In this document: positions 53,116 through 64,000 of the stretch, piece by piece
How the letters are laid out: every line of letters starts with the position of its first letter
Numbering within the stretch: the stretch's first letter is position 1
Assembly: GCA_024336345.1 (NCBI GenBank)
Contig: JANFOG010000020.1
Span: 186,001 to 250,000, forward strand
DNA length: 64,000 nucleotides
Reading direction: 5' to 3'
From: Mariannaea sp. PMI_226
Taxonomy: Eukaryota > Ascomycota > Sordariomycetes > Hypocreales > Nectriaceae
Position numbers and translations under genes: made by a program
The notes under the pieces: model-generated
What the model was told of the DNA's origin: nothing
Seen by the model: the letters and a program-made list of their open reading frames with translations, nothing else
The model's database searches: none

Positions 53116-53346
53116 ATGAGCTCACCCGAGGAAAACAAGAAGAATCGCGTTGATGTGTTCAATTTCGTTGCGGACGAGAAGAAAAGGAACAAAAAAGAAG
53201 GAAGTGAAGACAATAAGGAGACCAAGGACGCAGAGGATGGCAAGCCGGGCGACCAGACTCCTAAAGATCCTATCACCATTGATGCAACCGACATATGCAT
53301 TTACGAGGAGGGAACAGACGTCAATGTGGAGAATATCCCAGGATGA
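53116..53346 (+). CDS. small very charged hypothetical protein
   Basis: 76-codon frame from ATG 53116, rich in Lys, Glu and Asp (ENKKNRVDVFNFVADEKKRN, KKEGSEDNKETKDAEDG). No family recognised. Low-complexity composition makes a chance frame possible. Confidence 0.25.
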   Translation: MSSPEENKKNRVDVFNFVADEKKRNKKEGSEDNKETKDAEDGKPGDQTPKDPITIDATDICIYEEGTDVNVENIPG

Positions 53347-53690
53347 AGATGAAATGGCACGGAGGGATCTTGAGGGTTCCTAGACTTGTAGTAAATAGTG
53401 ACTAGCACGTACTCATAGCTTCGGATACTTGTTCTGGCTCAGGGCCGATAGTAATGCCAGCCATATGCAACACAATGATAATCACGGTGCGGATTCACTA
53501 CTCTTCAGATGAACGCTGGCCCGTGATGCCACCAGCTATGTCTTGCATTAAACTTGATGTTTAGTCTCTTCCGGCTGTGTGTGCCGGGCGCCTCTGAAAC
53601 CATTCGTGCTGATTTGGAGAGCTCTCTCCATAGTCGAAGTGCTGGGGGCGCATTTACGTCCACTCCGTCAAGTGAATAAGGGGGTACTTC

Positions 53691-53767
53691 GGATCCAGGT
53701 GGCCAGCGAAGTGGCCGAATGAGCCCAGCTCATTGAGGCAAGACTCCAATTTCTACGCAAACCCCTA
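53691..53767. repeat. divergent direct repeat, copy 2
   Basis: GGATCCAGGTGGCCAGCGAAG onward, partner of 52736-52812, 955 bp apart and in the same orientation. Could be the remains of terminal repeats or two copies of a dispersed element. Confidence 0.6.
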
Positions 53768-56700
53768 CATCTAGGCACCTTGCAATTAGCAACTCATAGG
53801 CAATCAGCTGCCAAATTCCTAGGGACTTCAGCTTACGATATAATACCAGCCACAGCTTGGAGGCTTGTATATGCTCAGATCCCTCCACTAGACTGCACCG
53901 GCACAGTGTGTTCCGTTCAAACACTACCACATTCCGATCACTGTAAGAAGGCATCTCGTATGCGATGGATAAGGGCGAGTTGTCATTGGAAATTTGTAGA
54001 ACTGTTTACTGATATGAACAGGAATCAATCAAGACTTTCAACCAGCGTGGTCTCACCACATCCCGGTGACGAAATCAGAATACGAAGGACTACGTCCGAG
54101 GAAGAGAAACAAGCTGTCGCGCGTCCGCGCAAATGCGCAACCGTGTTTATACCCCTAGCACTAAAAGCAACGCATACCATCAATGCCCAACAGACCCAAG
54201 GTCGTTTATCCATCAGACGGGGACAAAGCTGCCAACAAAGAACTCATGTCATGGCACTCAATCCGTGCTGGGTTTGTTCGCCGTACAAGATTCGCGCTAA
54301 TTCGGCTTAGCGACTTTTATTGATTGCTAGGATTCCATAGAGAGAGCAGGCTGGTTACTGGAAAGCCTCTGTTCCATAATGGAATAGGATAATGCGGCCG
54401 CTTCTCCGGCCAGCATGGTCAAGGGGCCTCTGTCTTCATATGGAGCTAACAGATAGGTTCCGGCGCGAAAACATTTCATCAAATACTCTCTACATTTCTC
54501 AGGAGACACCTGTCAGGCAGGCTTGAGAGGCGACCCAGCAACCCTATCGCAGTGGGATGCTCGGTCCATTAGCGCGGTCATAGGGAGTGTTTCTATTGCG
54601 ATGTTCATAATTACGACTTCACAAAGCGTGAAATACTTTCTATATTCGGAGCCATACTTGGGTTATGCGGCCACTCTACTAGCCACCTGGATCCAAAGAA
54701 TTCCTTATTCACTTGGCGGAAAGCGATGCGTAACCGTCGGTAATGCTCCTTATCGAGTCGGTCAGGTTCGAGTCATTGATTAATCGTCTTCAGCCGATCG
54801 TTGCATATCGTGCATGTCCCGTCTCACCTCTTCTCGGTGTCATTGTTGCATGGATACCTGTTCTGTGTGTCGTTCATGCATCCCCGGGTCGGCACTAGGT
54901 AGACTCTGGCTCATCTCAAGCAATCTTTGCGGGCCAACGCAGCGTCCTTCAGGTACTCACCGAGCTGACTGGGACACAGCCCGAGGGGCAATGGTGTTAA
55001 TCCCACTCACCTCGCCTCCTGCTGAGGTGCCTCCACCGCTTGCTGGTGGAGGGTTAGGAGGATTAGGATTAGGAGAAGTCGAATAGAAAGGGTCAAGATC
55101 GTCGATAGTGTATTCATGTCCACTGTTAGGGTGATGGCTACCACCGACCTTCGGGTCATTGACAAGAGGGTTGGGAGGAGGCGAGGGATGGTGCTTGGAA
55201 GAGTCCAAAACGTCACAGCCACCACAGGAAGTCCTATCCTGCGGGCATTAAACATCTCGTTGGTGATGTGGATGTCGACAATCGACGACTTTGAATCTAG
55301 AATCTCTGTCTCTATATGGTTCGGGTGCTCTTCCGGGACTGCAGGAGGTCCGCGACTAGACGGGTGATTGTGTAAAGATGCTGAGAAGTGTAAATGCGAA
55401 GACCGAGGCCTAGGAGTTACTGCAACACTTTGGCGAAAACTTGGAGTTGTCAGGAGCATGCAAAGTACTCTAACTCGAGACGTCTTGGCGAACACAGATC
55501 TCCGGCGGAAAGAGGAATTTTTAGGTATATTTGACTGGTTTATGGACAATGTTGAATCTAGAGCGACCTGAGGCTGGTCGCATGCAGGTTGGTTGCCACC
55601 TCGCTCTTTCAACGGCATTTTTGAGACGAATTAGATCAATACGTTGTCAATGCAGCTCCGAAGTTCTCATGAGCTCAGCTATTCCATACTCCGCCCTCCA
55701 CAGCAGAACGAGGGGTCTAGGACTTAGACACTTCACGTTGGTTATCGTGATAGCAATTGATGAAGGACATCATAATCCATTTCGGCCTCCTGCAGAATAC
55801 ATATTTCTTTCTGGACATTGAGAAATCTATCACTCTTTCTTATTCTAGAAAATTTGTGGAAGGTGAATTGATTGATTGATTTGATCTTAGACGGTCTTGG
55901 ACAGCGTGATTAACGCATTAGCTATGCCCGGATTGACATGTCCGAGCAGGTAACCAGAGGGCCAAGGCCCCCTCTTCTTCACCCTAAAGGGCCATCTACC
56001 CCTGCAAGGGGATAAGGGAGAAAATAGCGCTGTCATCCTGGGCTAGTCAGCCGGCACCGCAGCTCCTCTTGCAGATTGTGATTTTGAATATCAGACTGTT
56101 GTGGTAGTGTCTCAGATGGTGATTTAAAGACTACTCATTTGCGTTGGTAGGAAGTGTGTGTGTAGGTTAGTTTACTCTCCCGTTATGACGGAACCAGTGG
56201 GGTCCGAGATTATCATGGAGCAGGATGCTCCCTTTCGACGCCGTAGCCATCGATCCGGATCGTGAAGCCCACCAATAAAGTCCGAGACACGATGCAACAG
56301 CGGGAAGATCAGGCGAAATAAACGAAGAAATGCGACGCGAACGACGCCGGTCGGAGGCAAATACATCAATAGGCCGATACCCGAAGGAGCAGCATCAAGG
56401 GTAGTAGTGGAAGGGCGATGCACCAGAAGGTCTTGGATTTATTGGGCGAGTCGCGGAAGGAGATAAAATGGCTAAAGGAAGCACTCAAACAGCGGATAGG
56501 GATTTCTTGTCAAGAACAACGCATCATACATGAGCCGAGCCGACAGCTAGAAGAGACCAACAAATAGATGGCGAAGAGCTAAGACAGCTTGATGCCATTC
56601 CAATGAGCGGACTTCCCTGCAATCGTCGTACGCGGATGTCGTGCGGTCACCGCCATCCTCACACCCCACCAATATCAGTATGGTCTCCTTCAACACAAAC

Positions 56701-57924
56701 GCCATCAAACTCACCAACAAACTTTATTGCATTGTTGACCTCGAGAGTTGAAGATGATGCAACAACATTGATGAGCAACAGTCCATGCGGTCTCTTATCT
56801 CATGCCCCGCTCCTTTGCATAAGTAATATTAATCCTCAAATCCTTACCATTCCGGAACAGGGAGACAACAAAGGGGCGAAAGAGGCTATTCTCATTGATC
56901 AGGTTGTTCGATCTGCTTCCAGGCGCAGCATTTATTGCCCCGGAACTCCGTCTTGGCCATCTCTGCTGGACCTCTCCCTTTTCAGTCTCAGATATCTTTC
57001 AGTCAGTAGACCAGGAAGCATTCCAACAAGTTTCTCACATCTCCTTCAACAGAAACTCTGCCCAGAAGAATCTTTTCTTGGCAGTCGCTGTTAGTGTGTT
57101 GTTAGACCAAGAGGATTTCTACTATGGTATAGGCCAGTTTGCACGGAGTAGCTGCTTGAGCCCATCAGGGCACTAGCAGCGCCAAGTAAGGCATTTGGAG
57201 AGTTGACCTCAGTTGCACTGCCTTGCCAATACCGACCAGAACAGCTATTGGACGGTAGGAGGAAGTAGCCAGTGGCAGCATGCCCCCCCCACTAACACCC
57301 CCCCCCGCCCCCCCCAAAAAAAAAACCCTTCGCGGTATTCCCTGCTACTACGCTTTGTGTTTTAATGCCTTGGTTACTGGAGGCCTCGGAGAATTTCCAC
57401 GAGTGCAGAAAGGACGCGTACAACGCAGATGAAAACATAGCTCTTGCAGAGCTACTCGGAGACAAACATACAGGCATACAGAGCAGAGGCAAGGTTAAGA
57501 GGTATTTGGAGGAAATTCCAAAACCATTGATTGAGGAATTCATACGCTCAGCTGTCAGACGCGGGTGCCCAGGGGTGCCCAGTTCATCAGGCGGGGATCC
57601 TAATGCCGGACCTGGTTACGCTCCTCAGCACCCTTGTTCATAGGATATGGTGAGGTCGGGACCGAGAAACGGCGCACCATGACTTGGATCTGCCGTGGAT
57701 CCCTGTCCCCGAGCTCGCTTTGGGGGCAAAGCTAGGTAGCTAATCGCATGGTGTTCGACTCATATACGAGCAGGCCGCGTAGGTCCGTGCCACACGCTAA
57801 GACAAATTTGTGCGAGTCTTGTACGGCGACCAAGCCTCTCACAGATCGGGGATGGTTTTAAAAGTAAGGAAAGTCCCACTACCTAAGTAACTTGTCTTCG
57901 TTCTTGTCACTAACTCCAAACACC
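53768..57924. other. long gene-poor stretch
   Basis: No gene firmly recognised in 4 kb. Protein-like but unassigned pieces: minus strand 54957-55208 (HEYTIDDLDPFYSTSPN and a Pro-rich run), plus strand 56895-57176 (APELRLGHLCWTSPFSVSDI, FQSVDQEAFQQVSHISFN) and 57365-57643 (ECRKDAYNADENIALAELLG, KVKRYLEEIPKPLIEEFI). Homopolymer-rich C and A tracts lie at 57283-57327. An ATTG repeat at 55867-55882 resembles a LINE tail. Confidence 0.4.
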
Positions 57925-60610
57925 ATGCCGTGCTTTTGCCACAAACTGCTAACAAGGCAGTACCACAGTATTACAAAGTCTGAGGTAAGTGGCAACTCCA
58001 CTTAGTTGTCAGACAAAACCCAAACTCATCCACTGCAAGACAGAGATCCTGAAGCGGACCTCAGCAGAGGCACCTCACCTGTTTCAAGCGAGGAAGAGAT
58101 CTGCGTCCGGTTTGGCGCCTGGACGACAGCGAACTCAGGTCCAGCCGGTCCGGGCCACATTGTCACTGTCTCCCACAGCCGCCGACCTTATTCGAACTTA
58201 CTCTTCCCAGAACGCTCTGAAGGTCTTTGGAGAAGGAGGCAACAGGCTCGACATACAGCAAGGGGGTTCCAGCGGCGTTTTTGTTAGGATCTTCCTTGTT
58301 ATCGGCCGAAGCGACCAGAAAATCGAGGTCCAGCAAATCTTTCGGCGAGCCTGCTGCTACGCGTTTGCACAGTTACATAAGAAAGGCACGTCTGTCGACC
58401 CAATAGTGCAGGAAATTGAGAATGCACTACCGCTTGCTCGAGACACTAGACAAAAGGTTTACAATATTCTTCGCATCGGGACGAAGTGGGTGACGATTCT
58501 CGAGACGTTCGCGTCAATCCTCGACTGCGCCCCGCAGCAGCTTACAGGGCTCCTCTGCGTGCTGGGATCCGCATCCACGTGAGTTCAGCCGGGACCCCAG
58601 CTAGCTTCCTTATTTATCAGCCTTCAGCTGGGAGAGAGCATCAACCGAGGATCATCGATCTGCTCTCACGGACCTGTCGAAGAATACAGACATCTGCGAA
58701 AGGATTGTGCGGTTCACGCCTTCCGTTAACAACGTCCTAAACCAATTATCATGTACTGCCCCAGTCTGAGTCCCTCTTCAGTACTAATTGTTTCCAGTGG
58801 ACTACTCCTTCGTCGACGAGACGCGCAGGCTTACATCACAATCGAAATCTCTCCTCGGGAAAACACCAATGCCTCAATTCAGTCAAATCAGCCTCAACCC
58901 CAGCGCCGCATCCACGCGCAGAGCTTTGCGTACCGCTGCGGAAACAGAACCCGCGTGGAAAGCTCCTTCCCTAGCAGCTGTATCCGAGTCTGTCCCTGGA
59001 TCAAGCCATATCCATTCGGAAGATGCTAATATCTTATTGGTATTCTTGTCTGTTCTCGCGATATCTGAGAAAATTCCATTAGATCTTCTCTTCCGCGGAG
59101 CTACACCCCGAAGACGCTGGAACGTATACGGTGAGATCGAAGAGGTGGATGCAGTTCCTGCTGGCCTTGCTCCGGAGTTGTGCAGCCTGCTCTCGGATAT
59201 CCCAAGATTGGATAATGCCTTTCATGAGCTGGGCCTGTCGACGGCTGTTTCAAAGAAGTCCGACCAGACCTACATCTTGGACGAAGCCGTTGCGAGTCGC
59301 ATCCGTGAGAGGTTATCAACAGAGAACCTCTCATTTTTTAACTGCCAGGCCTTGATTGTTGCATATCGCGCGATTCCGTGGAAATATCTTGAAGCTGCGT
59401 AAGTTCAGCCAGCAACGGAATCAGTCATTCGCTCTAACGCAGGCACAGCACTCCCAACACGAAACTATTCCTGCCGCACCTCAAATACGCTCTACAAGCA
59501 TTTAATGATCGTTCTGGATACCTACCTACGAGCACCAGAGCCGACCTTGTGCTTACCCTCGTTGAGGCATCTCGGTTCCCCAACATGGCATGGAAACGCT
59601 TCGCGGTCGATCAAGCGGAAATTGCTGCGCGCGATCTAGAGGACTGGTACATTCACTCTTCAGTAGCACAATCACGATGTTTTCTAAGCCGGATTTCTGG
59701 GAACATGGACCAGGCTGTCAACAGCCTTGGCGATCTCAGCCAAGGCAGGATATCGACGACCATAGATAAAAGGATGCATTCGGCAGTCGGCCAAGCGACA
59801 ATCCAACGGTCTTTGAACTGCATCCAGGTTGAAGATCTTTCTACTGCCAAGAGATTACTGGAGGATTGGAGCTCCCTCGGCCAGGACCCCTCATCACTTG
59901 AACGAGTAGTCATCTTTCGCAAGGACATGATACTTGGAAGGATTCTGCGGTTCCAAGGTGTATTCAAAGAATCGCTGACGCATCTTCAGAGGGCGCGGAC
60001 AACAGCTGAGCAGCCCAAAGACCTTATTTTTGACGAAGACTTTCGTGATCTTACCTGCGATCTTGCCGATACGCTGCGGGAGCTCGATGACCCTGCGTCT
60101 GCCGAACATCATCTTCGTGCAGAAATTGCGCGGAGAGACCAATATGGTGCCTCCTCCCCCGGCAGATCTCTTCTGGAATTGTCTTTAGCGGAAACTCTAT
60201 TTGCTCAACGACGCTTCAAGGAGGCAGAAGAGCTTTGCCTGAAGGTCCAGTCGCGTCTTGGTCTCTTGAAGTTTGAGCAGCTGCGTTTACACATAACACT
60301 GGCAAAGATACGGCACGTTAATTCCGATGACGAGGGGGCAAGCCCTCACTGGGCCAAAGCTATGGTCGCAATTAGCAAGTTTCCTAATGAGAGCGGTGCG
60401 ACTCGAATAATTGTCAAATCTGTCTGCGACATCTTGAGCCGACAGACAGTCTCAGTCCCTGACAACGGGTTATTGGACCAGTCTCTGGAAACGCTGAATT
60501 CTCTGGATAAACTGGAAAAGCCATGGGGTGTTAGATGCTGGATTGCCGGGATGCGGCATTGGGCCGAATACTTACAATCTGGAGACAGATCTCTTCGGAC
60601 TCGTTTGTAG
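57925..60610 (+). CDS. TPR-like conserved fungal protein, five exons
   Basis: Exons 57925-57984, 58046-58578, 58628-58752, 58798-59398 and 59443-60610 give 828 residues; all phases match and introns are 44-61 nt (donors GTAAGT, GTGAGT, GTACTG, GTAAGT). The N-terminal region includes KVYNILRIGTKWVTILETFA, SILDCAPQQLTG and DHRSALTDLSKNTDICERIV. The middle has LLFRGATPRRRWNVYGEIEE, and IVAYRAIPWKYLEAA. The C-terminal 380 residues consist of paired helices of TPR spacing (AGRILRFQGVFKESLTHLQR-like MILGRILRFQGVFKESLTHL, CDLADTLRELDDPASAEHHL, LSLAETLFAQRRFKEAEELC). I recognise this as an uncharacterised Pezizomycotina family resembling the helical-repeat sensor parts of STAND proteins. There is no visible nucleotide-binding P-loop. 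The intact structure suggests that it is expressed. Confidence 0.85.
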
Positions 60611-63438
60611 TGCAGCTGTACCAAAGTGTTCCTTTGTCTTGATCCGCGTCGGACTGTAACGTACGGAAAGAGTATGTTATATTTAATAATCTTCCCATTA
60701 TCTCTCAGCCTGCCTGAAGAGTTCGAAGAAAAAAACCCGCATAGTACGCGAGGGAAGCTCTTCCCTCCCTTTCCTATATGAGTGGCCGTATGTGACACGT
60801 ACTAATCTAAATGTGAACCCAAGATGGAAGGACAAGACGGCACAAGCATGGGCCTCTACGATTTGTTTGCACCAAGCGCGTCCACCCAACAGCATTTATT
60901 GAAGCTCCCACCCCCGTCCTTTGATCTCAGTATTCCTATGCTTTTTAATCCGTTGAAGGCTGCGACTGTCACTACCCCTCCGCTTGACGCGAATCATGAC
61001 ACAGCTCCGAGTATCAGATGGGATAGATACAGAGACCATGAAAGAGATTGAGGATTTAGTTTCTTATGGTTGGAAGACTGACAGCGATCAAATGGTCTAT
61101 CTCCATTGGACTACGCATGAATCGCGCGGTTTATCGGCAAGAGATGTTAAAATGGCTCTATGGTGTCACGAGAGAGTAGTTTCATTGGGAGGGCAATATT
61201 TGGATGATGTCAGCATCTGGAAGAAAGGCTGCACGGGACGTGAAATCTGAAAATGTAATGGACTTCTGAGAAGGACCTTTGCTGTTTTGTTGTTCTTTGG
61301 CTCTGCGCTGTTAGGCAGAACTTCGAAAGCTGCGATACAAGTCCCATCGACCACCCATTCCGATCAGCGGTTCCACCCTTCATCGCCCAACCCTGCCGGG
61401 ACCTTGTTCTGGGTTTTGTGATTCTTGAAATTTTGGGAGCCCATGGCTTAAATAAGACGTGCCGTCGCGCTCAGATTGGCCAAAATTTCCACGCTTCTCT
61501 AGTCAGATGCTCAGTTAGTGCCAATCTTGTACGGCGTACAAGATGCTAACGAATCGGGTATAGTTGTAAAGAGCCAAGAAAGGCAAGGTGGACCCGACCT
61601 TTCGCAGACGCACTCGGATTCGGGGAGGGATCGAAATTCCTGGAACCACATCCCAAATGCAACACAATCTCTTGCCACATGTCGAGGCCCTTCTCACTCG
61701 GCTTCCTGGGGAAAACATCTCGTCCAAGGGCAGGATTTATGCAAGATGAGTCGCAACGATCGCAGCGATTGGACGACGCTGGAGTCCCACGGGCACAGCG
61801 ACATTGTTGCCTACGAGAGATACAGGATATCGAGCCCACCTGGGTCTGAAGGGTCTGCTTTCAATTTTTAAGAATGGCTGCATAAACTCATGTGTCACAC
61901 CGGACGCGGCCCGGCCCGGTGGCTTCGGCCGCTATGGTCTCCCTCGATTGCCTAGGTCCGCAGTCAATTTCCCCGCAGCTCTTCCAGATTGACAAATTGA
62001 GCCGTGAACAAATTCACGGTCTCTGTTGCCCTAATGTGAGGCGGGACAGTAATGAGGCGGTAAGCCGACCTAATCCACCTGGTTGCCATGGGAACCAGAA
62101 AGCCAAACCTAGTTTAGCTTACATTCACCCAATAGTGCTGAGGTAAACCAAGCACCTGACTGCAGGCATGGAACAACAAACGGTGGATGATCAATACGTA
62201 ATCCTTGTCTACTCGCCTCCTGATAGGCCTAGTATCAGTCTCAAAAGTAGCCCAAGCTCCCCCACACTTTCTGTATTTGGCCGTTTTAAATGCGCCGAAT
62301 GCCCATATTGAAATGGCGCACATTCCGTATGCAAATGCATCAGTTAGGAGCCCCTGATAGTGGTGGTGATAAATGACGAGGTTCAATCTTATTGTTAAGG
62401 AGGGATTTATGTTCTTGACTTTTGCTGTCTTCGCCAGTTCCGGTATAACCTGCGTCAAGTATGCATATGCCATGCCATTGTTGCAGGCCCGGAAGCGAAG
62501 TGTTGTGGATCATGTAATTCATCATGACATGTGATTATTGGTACTCTGAAGACACGCACGAATGAAAGCAACAGTGCTTCCTATTTCAATGGCCGATTGG
62601 ACGACCTCGAAGCGACCATGCATCGCAAACGCGGAAGTTCGTGATATCACAACAGCTGGGGGTTCTGCCAGTCTCCGGATCCAGCTTCTAGTACATAGGA
62701 GAGATCATGGCGCCGAAATAGCGTAGAACTGCTGTACATTGAAACAAGCTAGGGAGTGGAGAAGGACCATGAGGCGACGTCCTAGCTATCCGGCTCTACC
62801 GCACGTCGATGGCACTACTCTAAGCTCTGATATGATCAATTGCTTGTAGAGGATCCACTAGATATAATTGCAAGTAAGAGCCTCGTATGATTCTTTAGAC
62901 AAACAGATGAATAAAAACGGATAACGGTTAGGCAGGCATTGAAATACCCGACGAGAGGATTTCAGGTACAAGATGTTTGTGACGCCGGAAAGGTTGGTGC
63001 CCCTCCCGTGCAGAGGTGGCTGGGTGCATGCAAAACCAGAGACACTCACATGGCAGCTAGTCGGTTGAGTCTGGCCACGCTGTAACATTGTGCGAGTAGG
63101 GAAAAGAAGGACACATGATGCAATGCATCGCTTCGTTAAGGTCTAGGTCTACGTAACTTTTCATAGGTCCACCCGAATAGCTCAAACTTGGGTGCAACCA
63201 AACTATAAAAAAGATAAATCCTTCAAAAAGTCGGAGCGCCTTCGAGTATGCAGCCAAGCATTTTCTATCAATCTCATCTAAGTCCATCTTCATTTTGACC
63301 ATAACTATTCTCTTCTCTTGGTAAAGGTAACTCGATTTCAAGGTGCAATCTTATTTCCCAAAGCAAAGCTAAGAGTGTAGGTTGCCATCGCACTACAGGA
63401 TACATTGGACTTCCTGTTGATCTACACCTACGGATAAT
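60611..63438. other. gene-poor stretch
   Basis: Two overlapping plus-strand frames at 60824-61051 and 60984-61250 and a minus-strand frame at 62114-62473 are unassigned. No transposon end or known domain was seen. Confidence 0.35.
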
Positions 63439-64000
63439 ATGAGTATTATCACCACGAGAAGGTTACGGAAATTGTACAACGAGGCGAGAAGCAATGACTA
63501 TGAATATAAAACGTCCCAGTTCTGGCAGGTTTATTTCCAAGAACAGTTTACCGACTCCGAGTTCTACGTAGTTTGCGAACACCCACCGGACGAAACCATG
63601 CGACGAGTTGATATAGTCATTCGGAGATACGATGAACAAGAGGACACCTTGGCCACTTTTTGTTACTTTGAGCTCAAGGGACGCTCGAGCGAAATCAAAA
63701 TTGCAGAAATGCAAGCTATTGATGCAGCCATGCGCGCCATTGCAACTGACAATCTCAATGGGGTATATGTTGGCACGATGTTCCAAACAAAGTTTCGCAC
63801 ATGGTATGTGGAAGCTGGCATCAATAGCCTTCAGCCGTTACACGGAGATAGTACCATTGCAGACAAATCACAGTACATCGATGCCGATTCTGAAGAGGCC
63901 AAGGAGATGACACAACTCGTCGATATGGTAAAGGGCAGCCCACCATTTCGTCAGGCGCCGGTTATTCCCAGCCAAGCTCATCTGTTGGCCTCTCAGGGCT
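63439..64000 (+). CDS. PD-(D/E)XK nuclease-like protein, cut by the window end
   Basis: Open from ATG 63439 to the window edge, 187 codons. Reads SQFWQVYFQEQFTDSEFYVV, then MRRVDIVIRRYDEQEDTLAT, FCYFELKGRSSEIKIAEMQA and AIATDNLNGVYVGTMFQTKF. The order VDIV, about 17 residues, then F-E-L-K-G is the D...ExK active-site pattern of restriction-endonuclease-fold proteins. Fungal proteins with this module are numerous and mostly uncharacterised; some meiotic drive proteins (Spok) carry a nuclease domain of the same broad fold, but nothing here shows that role. The C-terminal part lies outside the window, so its partner domains are unknown. Confidence 0.65.
   Translation, partial: MSIITTRRLRKLYNEARSNDYEYKTSQFWQVYFQEQFTDSEFYVVCEHPPDETMRRVDIVIRRYDEQEDTLATFCYFELKGRSSEIKIAEMQAIDAAMRAIATDNLNGVYVGTMFQTKFRTWYVEAGINSLQPLHGDSTIADKSQYIDADSEEAKEMTQLVDMVKGSPPFRQAPVIPSQAHLLASQG

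Noticed and set aside
55007..55618. A 203-codon minus-strand frame
   Set aside because: Composition is irregular with no motif, and an overlapping frame at 54957-55208 looks more protein-like, so neither is reported as a gene.

Overview
The window comes from a filamentous ascomycete (Pezizomycotina). Coding regions are cut by 42-61 nt introns with GTRNGN donors, CTRAY-type branch sites and AG acceptors. The protein families are typically fungal: a bZIP factor of the RDNQRRSRARR type, a Clr5-domain protein, F-box proteins, a LaeA-like methyltransferase, a BAH-PHD reader and an NRPS relic. The mobile DNA is also fungal in type (pogo/Fot, Tad-like LINE, hAT, piggyBac, Tc1). I cannot name the genus. 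No rRNA, tRNA or CRISPR was seen. The region reads as gene-sparse, transposon-rich accessory chromatin.

Left part (1-25 kb): a broken piggyBac transposase runs into a bZIP gene whose last 24 codons are antisense transposon DNA. Two identical 1862-bp pogo/Fot elements lie in inverted orientation (2354-4215 and 10556-12417). Between and beyond them are LINE scraps, a decayed Cys-rich fungal gene, an F-box gene with a broken F-box relative, an hAT relic, a frameshifted gene of a conserved fungal family, an apparently intact ten-exon SAM methyltransferase (20702-22165) and an intact 359-residue orphan.

Middle (25-42 kb): a degenerate large gene with an AT-hook-like start, an intact three-exon Clr5/PD-(D/E)XK fusion (29386-30966), a chymotrypsin-like protease gene with two lesions but its putative triad in place, a long CTA microsatellite, then about 3 kb without genes. 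A complete Tad-like LINE (36285-42282, minus strand) follows, with both ORFs intact, a tetranucleotide tail and a perfect 14-bp target-site duplication.

Right part (42-64 kb): a conserved fungal gene (43065-43891), an NRPS adenylation-domain relic, and a BAH-PHD gene split inside a codon by a 1858-bp pogo element (45920-47777). Removing the element and one TA restores a continuous 398-codon reading frame. Next come a conserved single-exon gene, a 0.8-kb Tc1/LINE/hAT mosaic, 7 kb with almost no recognisable genes, an intact five-exon TPR-like gene of 828 residues (57925-60610), and the start of a second PD-(D/E)XK protein at the right edge.

The genes do not form one pathway. What links them is the setting: nuclease-like, protease-like and chromatin-reader genes sit among recent and old transposon insertions, and several are broken by those insertions.
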